A stretch of 43,860 bases of DNA. Origin: a virus. Position numbers and translations under genes: made by a program. The notes below the pieces were generated by a model. That model had not been told where the DNA came from. It made no database searches and saw only the letters and a program-made list of their open reading frames with translations. The stretch covers positions 1-43,860 of the IMG/VR virus record IMGVR_UViG_3300032278_004258; one strand, written 5' to 3'. Shown here in pieces: positions 22,748 to 31,592 of this stretch. Every line of letters begins with the position of its first letter. Position 1 is the stretch's first letter.

Positions 22748-23827
22748 ATGGCAGACACGATTCTTCAGCTTAATGGCGACTTGAGCGGCTTTTCTTCGCC
22801 AGTGGTCAAAGTCTTCAGTGGCACCGGAACTGCAGTTGCGCTCAACGGCAGTGGAGATGCCCTGTCGCTCATTTCCAATCGGCAGGGGCTGTATCAGGCA
22901 ACAATCAGTGAGTCGCTCGCCGGCGTGCACTACTTCGAAGTGGTAGATGGTAGCGTCTTCGTGGGAAGCGGATGGTGTTACCTCGAAGATACTACCGGCA
23001 CGTTCGATGGCTATGACACGCAAGCCGAGGCCATTCTCCGCAGCCAGCACTCAACCAGCGGATTCTATTCCCATCTCAAAGCCCTGAACGGAACGGCCTT
23101 GTCGCAGAAGGCGGGCTCGAACTTTGAATTATTCTTCAATAACGGCGGGGCTGACACCGCGAAAACGGTGAATGATGTTGGAAGCTCTGATGGCGGAGTC
23201 AGCAACGAAGACATTCTCGATGCCGTGGAAGCCTTGCTCGACATTTGCGACGGCTGCACCTCTCTCCCCGACTGGCTGGCACTCATTATGGGTAAGACGC
23301 CGGATGCAACCACGCTCGCCGAAGTCAATGCCCGACTGGCCGGGACCACCTACAACAACGAGCAGCATTCACTGGAAGCGACTGGCGATCGTGTGGTGTC
23401 CAACACCATCACGCTGACCGGGGGAGCGAACACCAACGTGGAAGGCACGTTGATAATCATCAGCGAGGACGACTACCACAATGCCGATGGTTTCGCCTTC
23501 ACTTTTGAATCCGCAGACTGGCCAGACCTGACCGGGTCGACGGTAACGTTTCGCTGCAAGAAGCAGGGACGAACGACGGGAACATCGCAGTTCTTCAATA
23601 CACCTGGTGTGTCGGGCGACAGTGATTACGCCGAGGTCCAGATGACGGTAATCGACGAGGGAACGGCACTTCAGAAGGTGCGTCTGCAGCTTGTGAATCC
23701 GGATTCCAACCTGGCCGCTGGAACGTACTTCATGCACATTAGAGCTGTGCTTGCCAGCGGCAGAAAGCGAACGCTGTTGAGGGCCGAGCGTGGGATGATT
23801 GTGCAGTCGATTGTGGAGGATGAATAG
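22748..23827 (+). CDS. Putative fibre or baseplate-like structural protein
   Basis: This 359-residue protein opens with repeated small beta segments (MADTILQLNGDLSGFSSPVV, VVDGSVFVGSGWCYLEDTTG) and ends with an Ig-like or BppU-like region (FAFTFESADWPDLTGSTVTF, TAGTYFMHIRAVLASG-like). Such ratios of Gly, Ser, Thr and Asp are usual for tail appendages. No catalytic motif. It closes the plus-strand operon before a hairpin at 23828. Confidence 0.5.
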   Translation: MADTILQLNGDLSGFSSPVVKVFSGTGTAVALNGSGDALSLISNRQGLYQATISESLAGVHYFEVVDGSVFVGSGWCYLEDTTGTFDGYDTQAEAILRSQHSTSGFYSHLKALNGTALSQKAGSNFELFFNNGGADTAKTVNDVGSSDGGVSNEDILDAVEALLDICDGCTSLPDWLALIMGKTPDATTLAEVNARLAGTTYNNEQHSLEATGDRVVSNTITLTGGANTNVEGTLIIISEDDYHNADGFAFTFESADWPDLTGSTVTFRCKKQGRTTGTSQFFNTPGVSGDSDYAEVQMTVIDEGTALQKVRLQLVNPDSNLAAGTYFMHIRAVLASGRKRTLLRAERGMIVQSIVEDE

Positions 23828-23868
23828 GCAAAGAAAGGACACGAACGTTATCCCTGCCCTTTCTTTGC
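23828..23868. terminator. Hairpin between convergent genes
   Basis: GCAAAGAAAGG (23828-23838) pairs with CCTTTCTTTGC (23858-23868) around a 19-nt loop. The 11-bp arm ends in pyrimidine-rich runs on the plus strand (CTTTCTTT) and purines on the other. It lies between the stop at 23827 and the minus-strand gene ending at 23879, so it may stop transcription in both directions. Confidence 0.55.
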
Positions 23869-23878
23869 AGATGCATGT

Positions 23879-24094
23879 CTATCCGTCTGACACAGTTCCG
23901 TCAGAGTTAACTGAGAATGACTTGCCCTTTAGGCTCTCAAGTGCCTCATCTGTAACCCGATATTTGATCGGACCACCCATAACCTTTGGATTCTCGGGAG
24001 GAATCACCTCGAACCCAAGGCCGTCAAAGATCCTTGCAACAAACTGCTGCTGATTCGGAACGCCGCCCTCGTCATTACCACCCTTGATGTACAT
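23879..24094 (-). CDS. Small unknown minus-strand protein (moron candidate)
   Basis: This 71-residue protein is the only gene on the minus strand in the first 40 kb. TTAAGGAG lies 5-12 nt before its ATG, a strong Shine-Dalgarno that supports it. It contains VPNQQQFVARIFDGLGFEVI and IKYRVTDEALESLKG, a short alpha/beta fold without a known family. Being independently transcribed and inserted between the fibre and packaging modules, it behaves like a moron or an early regulatory gene. A TTGACA sequence lies on the minus strand at 24142-24147 but no good -10 box is paired with it. Confidence 0.55.
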   Translation of the reverse strand: MYIKGGNDEGGVPNQQQFVARIFDGLGFEVIPPENPKVMGGPIKYRVTDEALESLKGKSFSVNSDGTVSDG

Positions 24095-24459
24095 CGCGTC
24101 TCCTTAAGAGTTAAACAGACTGCCAACTCGGCACTCAATCATGTCAACTATTCGCTCTGCAACGACCGTGCCGCTTGCACTGATTGTCGTACACAGGATA
24201 CACGCGGACATATCGACACATCACGACACTACAGAGGGGTAAGGGGGTCCCCGGACCGGGTGGGCGCCCAGTGGACACCACCGCTGAAGTTACGTCTCCA
24301 AATTTTGGCTCGTTGGTGAAACATTTCGACCGTGCCAACGCCGGATAATTTTTGCGAATTCTCTCATATTTTCAGCAACTTGTTTTTTGTTCGCCGTCGA
24401 ACTGTTAGGTAGACACGCAGTGAATCTTCGTCACTGGCTATAGCACCAGTGAGTACGCA
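24095..24459. other. Non-coding packaging-proximal region, candidate cos
   Basis: This 365-bp stretch has no credible gene. It holds GACA-based iteron-like spacing at 24207, 24215 and 24225, then a GC clamp (AGGGGGTCCCCGGACCGGG from 24242) and a very AT-rich half (TAATTTTTGCG, TTGTTTTTTG at 24348-24400), with a hairpin repeat at its right edge. Its position directly before an HNH gene plus terS/terL matches the cos site of HK97-like phages, where the HNH protein helps cut the ends. Inferred from position only. Confidence 0.35.
24431..24452. repeat. Intergenic hairpin repeat, copy 3
   Basis: Arms TCACTGG and CCAGTGA (7 bp) enclose CTATAGCA. The HNH start codon is 7 nt downstream, so the 3' arm (GTGAG) may hide the ribosome site. 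Shares the arms of the copies at 1132, 12368 and 35137. Confidence 0.75.
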
Positions 24460-24777
24460 ATGCCAAGAAAGCCGAAGTATCGACGTTCTGCTGCCACTCG
24501 GGTTCGAGCAAAGAGGCTTACTGATGAGGTGTACCATGTGAGGAATTGCCTTCGCGGCCGCCGCTGGAGAAAGACGAGAGAGCGGAAGCTGAGACAGCAC
24601 CCGCTCTGTGAAATCTGTCTGGAGTCGGGTGTTATGACGGCAGCCACGGAAGTGGACCACAAAGTCCCCTCCCGTGGCGATCCGGAGCTACACTGGGACT
24701 GGAACAACCTGCAGTCGACGTGCGCTCCCTGCCACACCGCCAAAACCCGGAAAGAGAATCGTGAAAACAAAGGCTGA
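24460..24777 (+). CDS. HNH endonuclease of the packaging module
   Basis: This 105-residue basic protein contains HPLCEICLESG, TEVDHKVP, then WNNLQSTCAPCHTAKTRKE, the CxxC...DH...NL-x-x-x-C-x-x-C-H order of HNH proteins located beside terminases. In HK97-type phages such proteins are needed with the terminase for specific cos cleavage (established for that group). TerS starts inside its 3' end. Confidence 0.88.
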   Translation: MPRKPKYRRSAATRVRAKRLTDEVYHVRNCLRGRRWRKTRERKLRQHPLCEICLESGVMTAATEVDHKVPSRGDPELHWDWNNLQSTCAPCHTAKTRKENRENKG

Positions 24778-25231
24778 TCTCGAACGCGACGGGCAGTACC
24801 GTCCGGACCGTCATCGCGACCGTCCGGACGAGGATCTTGCTATTGTCGTCACGGGGGAACCGGAACTGCTCGCAGGCAGTTGCGATAACCTCGCCAAGGT
24901 CGCCTTCAACGCCCTTGTGGAGTCACTGCCGCCTGGGGCTGTCGGGGCCGCCGATTCAATGGGGCTCACGGTCTTGGCGACGACGTGGTCTCGCTGGCTA
25001 CTCCTTTCGAGTCGACTCGACGAGTTGTCTCTCGTGCCGGAGTCGGACGATTACAACCGAGTCTTCCGGCAGGTCCTCGACTGCGAAAAGCAGATCCGCC
25101 AGTTTTCGGGCGAGTTTGGCCTGACCCCGAAGAGTCGAACGCAGATCAAACTGCAAATGATCCAGGCCAGCGAGAAGAAGTCGGCAACAGAGGAGATTGA
25201 CGAACTTCGCGATGAACTCGATCAAGACTAA
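24761..25231 (+). CDS. terS: Terminase small subunit (P27-type)
   Basis: This 156-residue protein begins at GTG 24761 within the HNH tail (overlap 17 nt). The C-terminal block EKQIRQFSGEFGLTPKSRTQ is the P27 small-terminase signature (GLTPxSR). It recognises phage DNA and brings TerL to it. The frame is open to 24674 but that part duplicates HNH sequence in another frame. It overlaps terL by 20 nt. Confidence 0.9.
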   Translation: MKTKADLERDGQYRPDRHRDRPDEDLAIVVTGEPELLAGSCDNLAKVAFNALVESLPPGAVGAADSMGLTVLATTWSRWLLLSSRLDELSLVPESDDYNRVFRQVLDCEKQIRQFSGEFGLTPKSRTQIKLQMIQASEKKSATEEIDELRDELDQD

Positions 25232-27023
25232 GTATCACGGCACGCTAAAGCTCAAGAACCAGGCGTTCCGGGACTACCTGTCGCAGGTCGAGCGATATAT
25301 GGAGGACGTGCTTGAAGGCCGCGTCTCGGTCTGTCGCTATGAGCGGCTCGCCGTGCAGCGGCATGTCAACGATCTGCAGCGAACTGACGATCGCTACTAC
25401 TTCAGTGCGAACATCGCCGCCTATCACGTCCACCTGTTCCCTGCCCTGCTCACTCACCAGACAGGCGGATTCAAGAACAAACCGTTCTATCTGTGCGGGT
25501 TCCAGGCGTTCATCGTCTGGGTTCTCTTCGGGTGGCGTCGCTCGGACAGTAAAATGCGACGATTCAAGGAAGCGTACCTTGAGTTCGCTCGAAAGAACGG
25601 CAAGACCGCTTTCGCAGCCGGCGTCGCAGAAGGACTGACGGGCTGGGACTTCCCTCACGAGGCCCGAGCTGAATCTTATTTCGCCGCCACCAAAGAAGCC
25701 CAGGCTAAGCTGTGCTGGGATGAGTGCTGGCGATTCATCCGCTACAACAAAGAAGTCCGCGACGACTTCAAGATATTGACGGCGTCGCATACGATTCGCC
25801 ACAAGCCGACCGATGCCATTCTCCGCTACGAGGGGTGTGACGGCACCACGCTCGACGGCCTGAATCCGAGCCTCGCCGTCTTCGACGAGCTGCACGAGTG
25901 GAAGGCAATGCATCGCACGCTGATGGAGAAACTGCAGACCGGCTCCGGGATGCGGCAGCAGCCGCTCTTCATCTACATTACCACCGCTGGCCATGAAGAC
26001 TCCGAAGTCTGGCTTGAGGAGAGATCCCACTCAACCAGCATCCTCGACGGCACGAAGTCTGACGATCAGCGATTCGCTATGATCTGCGCGATCGATCCAG
26101 AGGACGATCCGTTCCTGGAACGGCAGGAGCCGGAGCCCTCGCTGAAGGAGTACGAGGAGTTCCTGCAGTCGCCGAAATTCTATGACATGTGCCGGAAAGC
26201 GAATCCGACACTTGGCGAAGTCTGCCGCCTCGATTCTATCCAGGATCAGTGTAGGAAGGCATTCGGCCGCAAAGAAAAACGTCGGGAAGTGCTGCGGTAT
26301 CAGTTCAACCGCATGGTCTCGCCGACAGATCACTACATCGCTCCCGAAGACTGGAAGTCCGGCGACCTGCTCGTCGAAGTCGAAGAGGGCGACTGGGGCT
26401 GCGGCGGGGTGGACCTTGCCCGCAGCGACGACTTCGCAGCGGCAAGTTTCGTGTTTCCGCTGGAGATCGAAGAGGACAAGCTCGAGTTTCACATCATCTC
26501 GCGATCATGGACATGCCGCGAAACCTCAGTGGACCTGACGCAGGAGCCATTCCTGACCGCGATTCGAGAAGGGAATCTTGTTGTCTGCGAGGGAGATCAG
26601 ATTGATTACTCACTCATTCGCGACTTTGTTGTCGAAATGTGTAGTAAACACGACATCTGCTCTGTGGCCTACGACCCTGCGTTTGCGAGGGAAACAGCCC
26701 AGATCCTCCAGGACGAGCATCAAATCAATGTCTTCTACTTCGGTCAGTCTCCGAAGCATTACAACGAGCCGATGCGGAACTTCAGGCGGGACGTCAAGCT
26801 CGGCAAGATCGTTCATGGCGGGGAACCGCTCCTCGCCTGGCAGGCGAACAATCTGATCATGCGAATCAACGCAATGGATCAGTGGATGCCGGACAAGCGA
26901 ATCTCTCGCGGGAAGATTGACGCGATGGTCGCCACGCTCATGGCCTACTCTGAGTGCAAGTACAACGAGAAGGCTCGTCCAAGCTTCTTCCGGGGAAACT
27001 TTAGCATCAAGCTGGGTGGCTGA
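25212..27023 (+). CDS. terL: Terminase large subunit
   Basis: This 603-residue protein has an ATPase domain with Walker A-like ARKNGKT (about 124-130), Walker B LAVFDELHEW and a coupling segment (FIYITTAGHE). The RNase H-like nuclease domain shows GVDLARSDDFAA, SVAYDPAFARE and a late Asp in KIDAMVATLMAY. It translocates DNA into the prohead and cuts concatemers. ATG 25212 is preferred over TTG 25197. It belongs to the Terminase_1/HK97 group by sequence order. Confidence 0.95.
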   Translation: MNSIKTKYHGTLKLKNQAFRDYLSQVERYMEDVLEGRVSVCRYERLAVQRHVNDLQRTDDRYYFSANIAAYHVHLFPALLTHQTGGFKNKPFYLCGFQAFIVWVLFGWRRSDSKMRRFKEAYLEFARKNGKTAFAAGVAEGLTGWDFPHEARAESYFAATKEAQAKLCWDECWRFIRYNKEVRDDFKILTASHTIRHKPTDAILRYEGCDGTTLDGLNPSLAVFDELHEWKAMHRTLMEKLQTGSGMRQQPLFIYITTAGHEDSEVWLEERSHSTSILDGTKSDDQRFAMICAIDPEDDPFLERQEPEPSLKEYEEFLQSPKFYDMCRKANPTLGEVCRLDSIQDQCRKAFGRKEKRREVLRYQFNRMVSPTDHYIAPEDWKSGDLLVEVEEGDWGCGGVDLARSDDFAAASFVFPLEIEEDKLEFHIISRSWTCRETSVDLTQEPFLTAIREGNLVVCEGDQIDYSLIRDFVVEMCSKHDICSVAYDPAFARETAQILQDEHQINVFYFGQSPKHYNEPMRNFRRDVKLGKIVHGGEPLLAWQANNLIMRINAMDQWMPDKRISRGKIDAMVATLMAYSECKYNEKARPSFFRGNFSIKLGG

Positions 27024-27025
27024 CC

Positions 27026-28660
27026 TTGATCACAAAACTCGCCTCACGGAATCCTGCTCTCGACCACTTCGCCAGCGAATGCCGCCGCGAGCCCCTTGGA
27101 CATCCCAGCAATCTGAATGCCTCCGACTTCTTCATGTACTCGCCCACTGCGGCGAATGTGGAAGTGACTGAGGCCGTTGCCCTCAACTATTCCGCAACCT
27201 GGGCGGCGACGTCCTTGCTGTGTTCACTTTCCGGCATCCTTCGACTGTCTGTCTGGGCGCCGCAAAAAAAGAGCCGCACGCTCAAGCCTTCTCAGGAGCA
27301 CGACGTCAGCCAGCTGCTTCGCCGGCCGAATAACGCGATGACGCCCTATGACGTGAAGGCTCTCATGACGCGGGGGCAGGTCAACGCCGGCAATGGATAT
27401 GCCGAGATCGTTCGGGATGGCCGCGACAATCCAGTCAGCATCCTGCCGATCCGTCCGCACCGGGTGACTCCGCGCATTCTTCGAGAGCCACTCAATGGCT
27501 TCGACAAGGGCGACCTCGTCTACGAGGTATCATTTGACGAGGATGATCGATCGCTGTATCGCAAGTCGGCCGAAGACTCGAGTTCCGTCATGCTCCACTC
27601 GCGTGACGTGCTCGACTTCCGCTCCAAGCTGACGCACGAAGGAATTACAGGGCTTGGCGTCATCAGCTACGCTCGCGAGTCCATCGGCCTCGGTATTCAG
27701 GCGGAACGGTTTGGGGCCAAGTACTACGGCCGCGAGGGAATGCCGAAGATTATCATCAATGTCCTGAGCCGGATGAATGAAGCCGCTCAGCGAGACTTCC
27801 GGAAGCAGTGGAAGGATATCTACGGGCAGAACAGCAACCCGGAAGACATCGCGATCCTGCCGGATGGCGAGGCCAAGATTCACGTCCTCGATTTGAATCC
27901 GAATGATGCTGATCTGCTCAATACGCGAAAGTTTACCGTGGAGGAGATCGCCCGCTGGTATGGTGTCCCGCCGTACCTCCTGCAGCTGATGATCAACTCT
28001 GGTAGTGTCAGCCTGGAGCAGCTCGGCGTCGAGTTCGTCAATTACTCTCTCATGCCCTGGCTCTGCCGGCAGGAGGAGGAACTGGAAGCCAAGCTGCTGT
28101 CGCCGGAAGAGCAGCGAGAGGGGTTCCGGATTCGATATGACGTCGACAATCTCCAAAAGGGCGACCTGGCCAGCCGTGTCTCTGCGTACTCGAAGATGAT
28201 GCAGTACGGCTTCACGCTGAACGAGGTCCTCGAGAAGGAGGGGCTCCCTCCAATCGGCCCGGAAGGCGATGTGCGGTTCTTTCCGTCAAACATGACGACG
28301 CTCGACTCCGTCATCAAGGGGACAAACCTGAAGGCGATGCAGCGGACCGGTCAAAATACAGATGGCCGGAACACGGACCGCAAAGACTCCGATGACCCGG
28401 ACCCGCAGAACGTCGCCCAGGATGCCGAGTCGAAAACGGCTCAAGCCTGGATGGAGCGGATTCAGCAGCGATTCAATTACAAGGCGGCTCAGGCTGTCGA
28501 GAAGATGCGGAATCGCCGGGAGTCCTTCGCATCTGTTCGCGAGTTCTACGCCAAGCACACATTGCAGCACCAGGAAGAGGTCAGCCATATTCCTGACTGC
28601 GATGTAGTGATTGATTATTCGGCCGTACTGGCTGATCTGGAGAAAGAGTGGCCACGATGA
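27026..28660 (+). CDS. Portal protein (HK97 family)
   Basis: This 544-residue protein has the phage-portal core: VALNYSATWAATSLLCSLSG, GNGYAEIVRDG, LGVISYARESIGLGIQAERF, and the conserved FTVEEIARWYGVPPYLLQLM with LEQLGVEFVNYSLMPWL. It forms the dodecameric channel at one capsid vertex. The C-terminal 100 residues are charged and helical. Start TTG 27026 is 2 nt after the terL stop; a later start cannot be excluded. The protease start overlaps its stop. Confidence 0.95.
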   Translation: MITKLASRNPALDHFASECRREPLGHPSNLNASDFFMYSPTAANVEVTEAVALNYSATWAATSLLCSLSGILRLSVWAPQKKSRTLKPSQEHDVSQLLRRPNNAMTPYDVKALMTRGQVNAGNGYAEIVRDGRDNPVSILPIRPHRVTPRILREPLNGFDKGDLVYEVSFDEDDRSLYRKSAEDSSSVMLHSRDVLDFRSKLTHEGITGLGVISYARESIGLGIQAERFGAKYYGREGMPKIIINVLSRMNEAAQRDFRKQWKDIYGQNSNPEDIAILPDGEAKIHVLDLNPNDADLLNTRKFTVEEIARWYGVPPYLLQLMINSGSVSLEQLGVEFVNYSLMPWLCRQEEELEAKLLSPEEQREGFRIRYDVDNLQKGDLASRVSAYSKMMQYGFTLNEVLEKEGLPPIGPEGDVRFFPSNMTTLDSVIKGTNLKAMQRTGQNTDGRNTDRKDSDDPDPQNVAQDAESKTAQAWMERIQQRFNYKAAQAVEKMRNRRESFASVREFYAKHTLQHQEEVSHIPDCDVVIDYSAVLADLEKEWPR

Positions 28661-29577
28661 AGTTCGAATTGAATGATCTGATCGCCCCGCTAGGAACGGT
28701 TGCAGCCCGTGCCGACGACGATATCTGGATGGCCTACTTCGCTGCCGGCAAGCTGCAGGCCAGAACGAGGTGGCATGTCTCAGTTCGAGGCGAAGTGGCT
28801 GTTGTCCCGCTTCAGGGTGCGATAATCCGCGGCATGGGGCACTATGGAACGGACCCTGACGATTTCCGGAGAGCCGTCAACGCCTCGGCAGCGAATCCTA
28901 AGATTAAGCAGATCCTCCTGTATGTCGACAGTCCCGGAGGTGCCCTTCCCGGCGTTGAACTGGCGGCCCAGGCAGTCTATGCGGCTCGGCAGGTAAAGCC
29001 GGTCGTTGCCATTACCAGCGACTATAATTGCTCCGCCGCTCTGTGGATCTCGTCGCAGGCCAGCAGAGTCTATTCGACTCGCGACGGCTGGACAGGTTCG
29101 CACGGTGTCTTTCGCCAACACGTCAGTTTCGCCAAGGCGGCCGAACAGGCGGGAGTCGAATGCACGTTCATTCATGCCGGAAAGTTCAAGGTCGAGGGCA
29201 ATCTCTGGCAACCGCTCTCTGAGGAAGCGAAGTCGCACTGGCAGCAGTGTGTCAACGACACGTTCGCCGAGTTCACGGCCGCACTTGCCCGGGGCCGCGA
29301 GAAATCAACGGAGCACATCATGCAGCACTTCGGCCAGGGCCGTTCATTGACGGCTCAGCAGGCGTTGAGTGCAGGGATGATCGACGAGATTGTCGAGTCC
29401 GATCAGGTTCTGGCAAAGATGCATGGCTCATCGGGCCTTGTCGCCGTCAATGAACAGCTGACTCGCGACCTGCTCTGCGAAATTTCCGGCGACTCGCCTC
29501 AACAAAGTTCGACTTCGAGTCGACAGATTTACTATCAGAAGAAACTGAAAGTCCGCGAGCGGGAGATTGCCTCCTGA
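28657..29577 (+). CDS. Head maturation protease, S49 (SppA-like)
   Basis: This 306-residue protein matches S49 phage proteases: AVVPLQGAIIRG, ILLYVDSPGGALPGVELAAQ, the nucleophile region YNCSAALWISSQA, and GKFKVEGNLWQPL with the general-base Lys. A serine/lysine dyad should process scaffold and capsid precursors. ATG 28657 overlaps the portal stop (ATGA); GTG 28648 is 3 codons upstream. The tail after residue 270 is disordered and may hold scaffold function. Confidence 0.92.
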   Translation: MKFELNDLIAPLGTVAARADDDIWMAYFAAGKLQARTRWHVSVRGEVAVVPLQGAIIRGMGHYGTDPDDFRRAVNASAANPKIKQILLYVDSPGGALPGVELAAQAVYAARQVKPVVAITSDYNCSAALWISSQASRVYSTRDGWTGSHGVFRQHVSFAKAAEQAGVECTFIHAGKFKVEGNLWQPLSEEAKSHWQQCVNDTFAEFTAALARGREKSTEHIMQHFGQGRSLTAQQALSAGMIDEIVESDQVLAKMHGSSGLVAVNEQLTRDLLCEISGDSPQQSSTSSRQIYYQKKLKVREREIAS

Positions 29578-29658
29578 CCGACTTTCCCAGCCGTTGCTGG
29601 TCGCTTTAATTATCCGGGCCGTTGCCCTTCGCTCCTACCAGAAGGAAGTGGCAACACT

Positions 29659-30966
29659 ATGCCCAAGCTGCACGAACTCAAAGCTGAACGCGCTCAGCTC
29701 TTCGAACGCCAGAAGGAGATCCTGAAGGCCAGCGAAGAGACTGGCTTCACTACTGAAGACGAAGCCAAGTTCGACGAGATCGACGCCGACATCGAGAAGC
29801 TCGGCGATCAGATCGAACGCATCGAAAAGATGAGCTCTCGCGTTGCGGAACGCGGCAAGGTGCTGGCGGGAGCCAACTCTCGCACGCAGGATTTCTATGT
29901 CGATCACAGCGACCTCGCCGACGAGGCCGAGGAAGAGGCGAACGATCTGTTTGCCAAGGTCGACATGTTTAGCCGCAGCTCCGAGCTGGAACGCATCTCC
30001 GTTAGTCCGGCCAACAAGGCGATGCGAGCCGCATTCGACAAGTGGATGAGCACCGGGTCCATGGCGGCCATGCAGCACACTCGCCAGGGCGAGGGTGGCT
30101 ATCTGGTGATGCCCGAACAGTATGTCGCTCGGCTGATTCAGAACGTGGACGACATGGTCCAGATTCGCAAGCTGGCTACCATCATTCCGCTCACGTCCGC
30201 GGCGTCGATCGGCGTCCCCACGCGGGAAACCGACCTGAACGACGCGGACTGGACCTCGGAGATTGAAGAGGTCCAGGAGGACGAAGGGCTGACCTTCGGC
30301 AAGCGGAAGATGCAGCCGCGCCCGCTCTCCAAGCTGGTCAAGATCAGCCGCGACCTGATGAAGATCGCCGCCCTCAATCCGGAGGCCTTGCTGCGTCAGC
30401 GACTGTCGCACAAGTTCGGAGTCACCGAAGAAAAGGGCTTCATGATCGGCTCTGGCAACGAGCAGCCTCTCGGTCTGTTCACGGCCAGCGACGACGGAAT
30501 TCCGACGTCGCGCGATGTCGCGACGGAGAACGGAGCCACGGCTCTCACTCCGGAAGGCCTGATCAATGCCAAATACTTCCTCAAGCCGCAGTACATGATG
30601 TCGAAGTCTCTCCGGTGGATCTTTCACCGGGATGCGATCCGCAATCTCCGCAAGTTGCGGTACGGCGAAAACGACGAGCATTTTGTCTGGAAGCCGGGCC
30701 TGAAAGACGAGCCCGACACCATTCTGGAAGTGCCGTACATCATGAGCGAGTACTGCCCGAACACGTTCACGGCCAATCAGTATGTCGGGATTCTCGGCGA
30801 CTTCAGTTACTACTGGATCGTCGAGGTCATGAAGCTCGAAGTGCAGCGGCTGAACGAACTGTTCGCCAAAACCAACCAGGTCGGCTTCATCGGTCGGGCC
30901 TGGCTCGACGGAGCCCCGACGTTGGCCGAAGCCTTCGTGCGGGTCCAGCTTGGCTCCGGTGGCTGA
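29659..30966 (+). CDS. Major capsid protein (HK97 fold)
   Basis: This 435-residue protein has an N-terminal helical delta/scaffold domain (about 1-100, KLHELKAERAQLFERQKEIL) followed by a capsid domain: GGYLVMPEQYVARLIQN, LATIIPLTSAASIGVPTRE, GSGNEQPLGLFTASDDGIPT and AWLDGAPTLAEAFVRVQL. The length and order match HK97-type coat proteins, with the protease encoded upstream. An 81-bp gap with CCAGC-CGTT-GCTGG precedes it, and AAGGAAG serves as ribosome site. Confidence 0.95.
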   Translation: MPKLHELKAERAQLFERQKEILKASEETGFTTEDEAKFDEIDADIEKLGDQIERIEKMSSRVAERGKVLAGANSRTQDFYVDHSDLADEAEEEANDLFAKVDMFSRSSELERISVSPANKAMRAAFDKWMSTGSMAAMQHTRQGEGGYLVMPEQYVARLIQNVDDMVQIRKLATIIPLTSAASIGVPTRETDLNDADWTSEIEEVQEDEGLTFGKRKMQPRPLSKLVKISRDLMKIAALNPEALLRQRLSHKFGVTEEKGFMIGSGNEQPLGLFTASDDGIPTSRDVATENGATALTPEGLINAKYFLKPQYMMSKSLRWIFHRDAIRNLRKLRYGENDEHFVWKPGLKDEPDTILEVPYIMSEYCPNTFTANQYVGILGDFSYYWIVEVMKLEVQRLNELFAKTNQVGFIGRAWLDGAPTLAEAFVRVQLGSGG

Positions 30967-31050
30967 TTCCTTGTTGTGAACCATCCGGGGAGTTCGCTCA
31001 CCGGTCTCTTTGATGTCCTGATTATTCGGTTCAGTGAAGGAACCTCAGCA

Positions 31051-31506
31051 ATGATGAAACGCGATGGAGCTTCGAACATGCAGCCTGTCGTTTCCTGTGT
31101 CGGGAACGCGATCGGCACGTCCGGAGCGGGAGTTGAAGTAACGGGCTTGCCGGTTAGCACGGCGGGCTTCGGAGAAGTGACTTGCGTCTTGGCGACGGCA
31201 GTACTCGGCGATGCCGATGTCGTGATTACGCCAGTGATCGAAGAATCAGACACGCTCGTCGACGCTGACTTCTCTGCGGTCTCGGATGACGATCTCGTCG
31301 GACTCGAAGGCTCGCTCAATTTCGCCGATGACCTGTCGACTCGCAAGATCGGCTACGTCGGCAAGAAGAAGTACATCCGCATCAATTGCACGCCAACCGG
31401 GACGGCGGATGCAAACCCGACCACGTTCATGGGGCTGGTGATTCTCGGCTCGCCGCGACTCGCTCCGGTGGCCCAGGAACACGCCAACACCCTGACTGCC
31501 TCCTGA
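31051..31506 (+). CDS. Post-capsid conserved phage protein (possible decoration)
   Basis: This 151-residue protein lies directly downstream of the capsid gene. It contains FGEVTCVLATAVLGDADVVI and TRKIGYVGKKKYIRINCTP, a block I recall in many siphophage proteins encoded after the capsid, of the small beta-rich type. ATG 31051 has AAGGAACC upstream; the frame is open to 30976 but without a good site. Decoration or head completion is plausible; not proven. Confidence 0.6.
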   Translation: MMKRDGASNMQPVVSCVGNAIGTSGAGVEVTGLPVSTAGFGEVTCVLATAVLGDADVVITPVIEESDTLVDADFSAVSDDDLVGLEGSLNFADDLSTRKIGYVGKKKYIRINCTPTGTADANPTTFMGLVILGSPRLAPVAQEHANTLTAS

Positions 31507-31533
31507 TACGCAACCCGTGATGTGAGGTGGATG

Positions 31534-31569
31534 GACCCCCAGCGGCAATCGAGGCGGCCGCTGGGGGTC
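31534..31569. terminator. 13-bp perfect hairpin downstream of the capsid operon
   Basis: GACCCCCAGCGGC pairs with GCCGCTGGGGGTC around AATCGAGGCG. There is no T-run after it (ATTGCC). It may attenuate transcription between the abundant capsid genes and the connector genes. Confidence 0.55.
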
Positions 31570-31592
31570 ATTGCCTGAAGGATGAAAGCTCT

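Noticed and set aside
24236-24270. G-quadruplex near the candidate cos
   Set aside because: G-runs are present but interrupted by complementary C-runs that would pair as duplex hairpins; evidence too weak to list.
29635-30984. 449-codon minus-strand frame opposite the capsid gene
   Set aside because: A shadow of the major capsid gene, whose motifs are certain.
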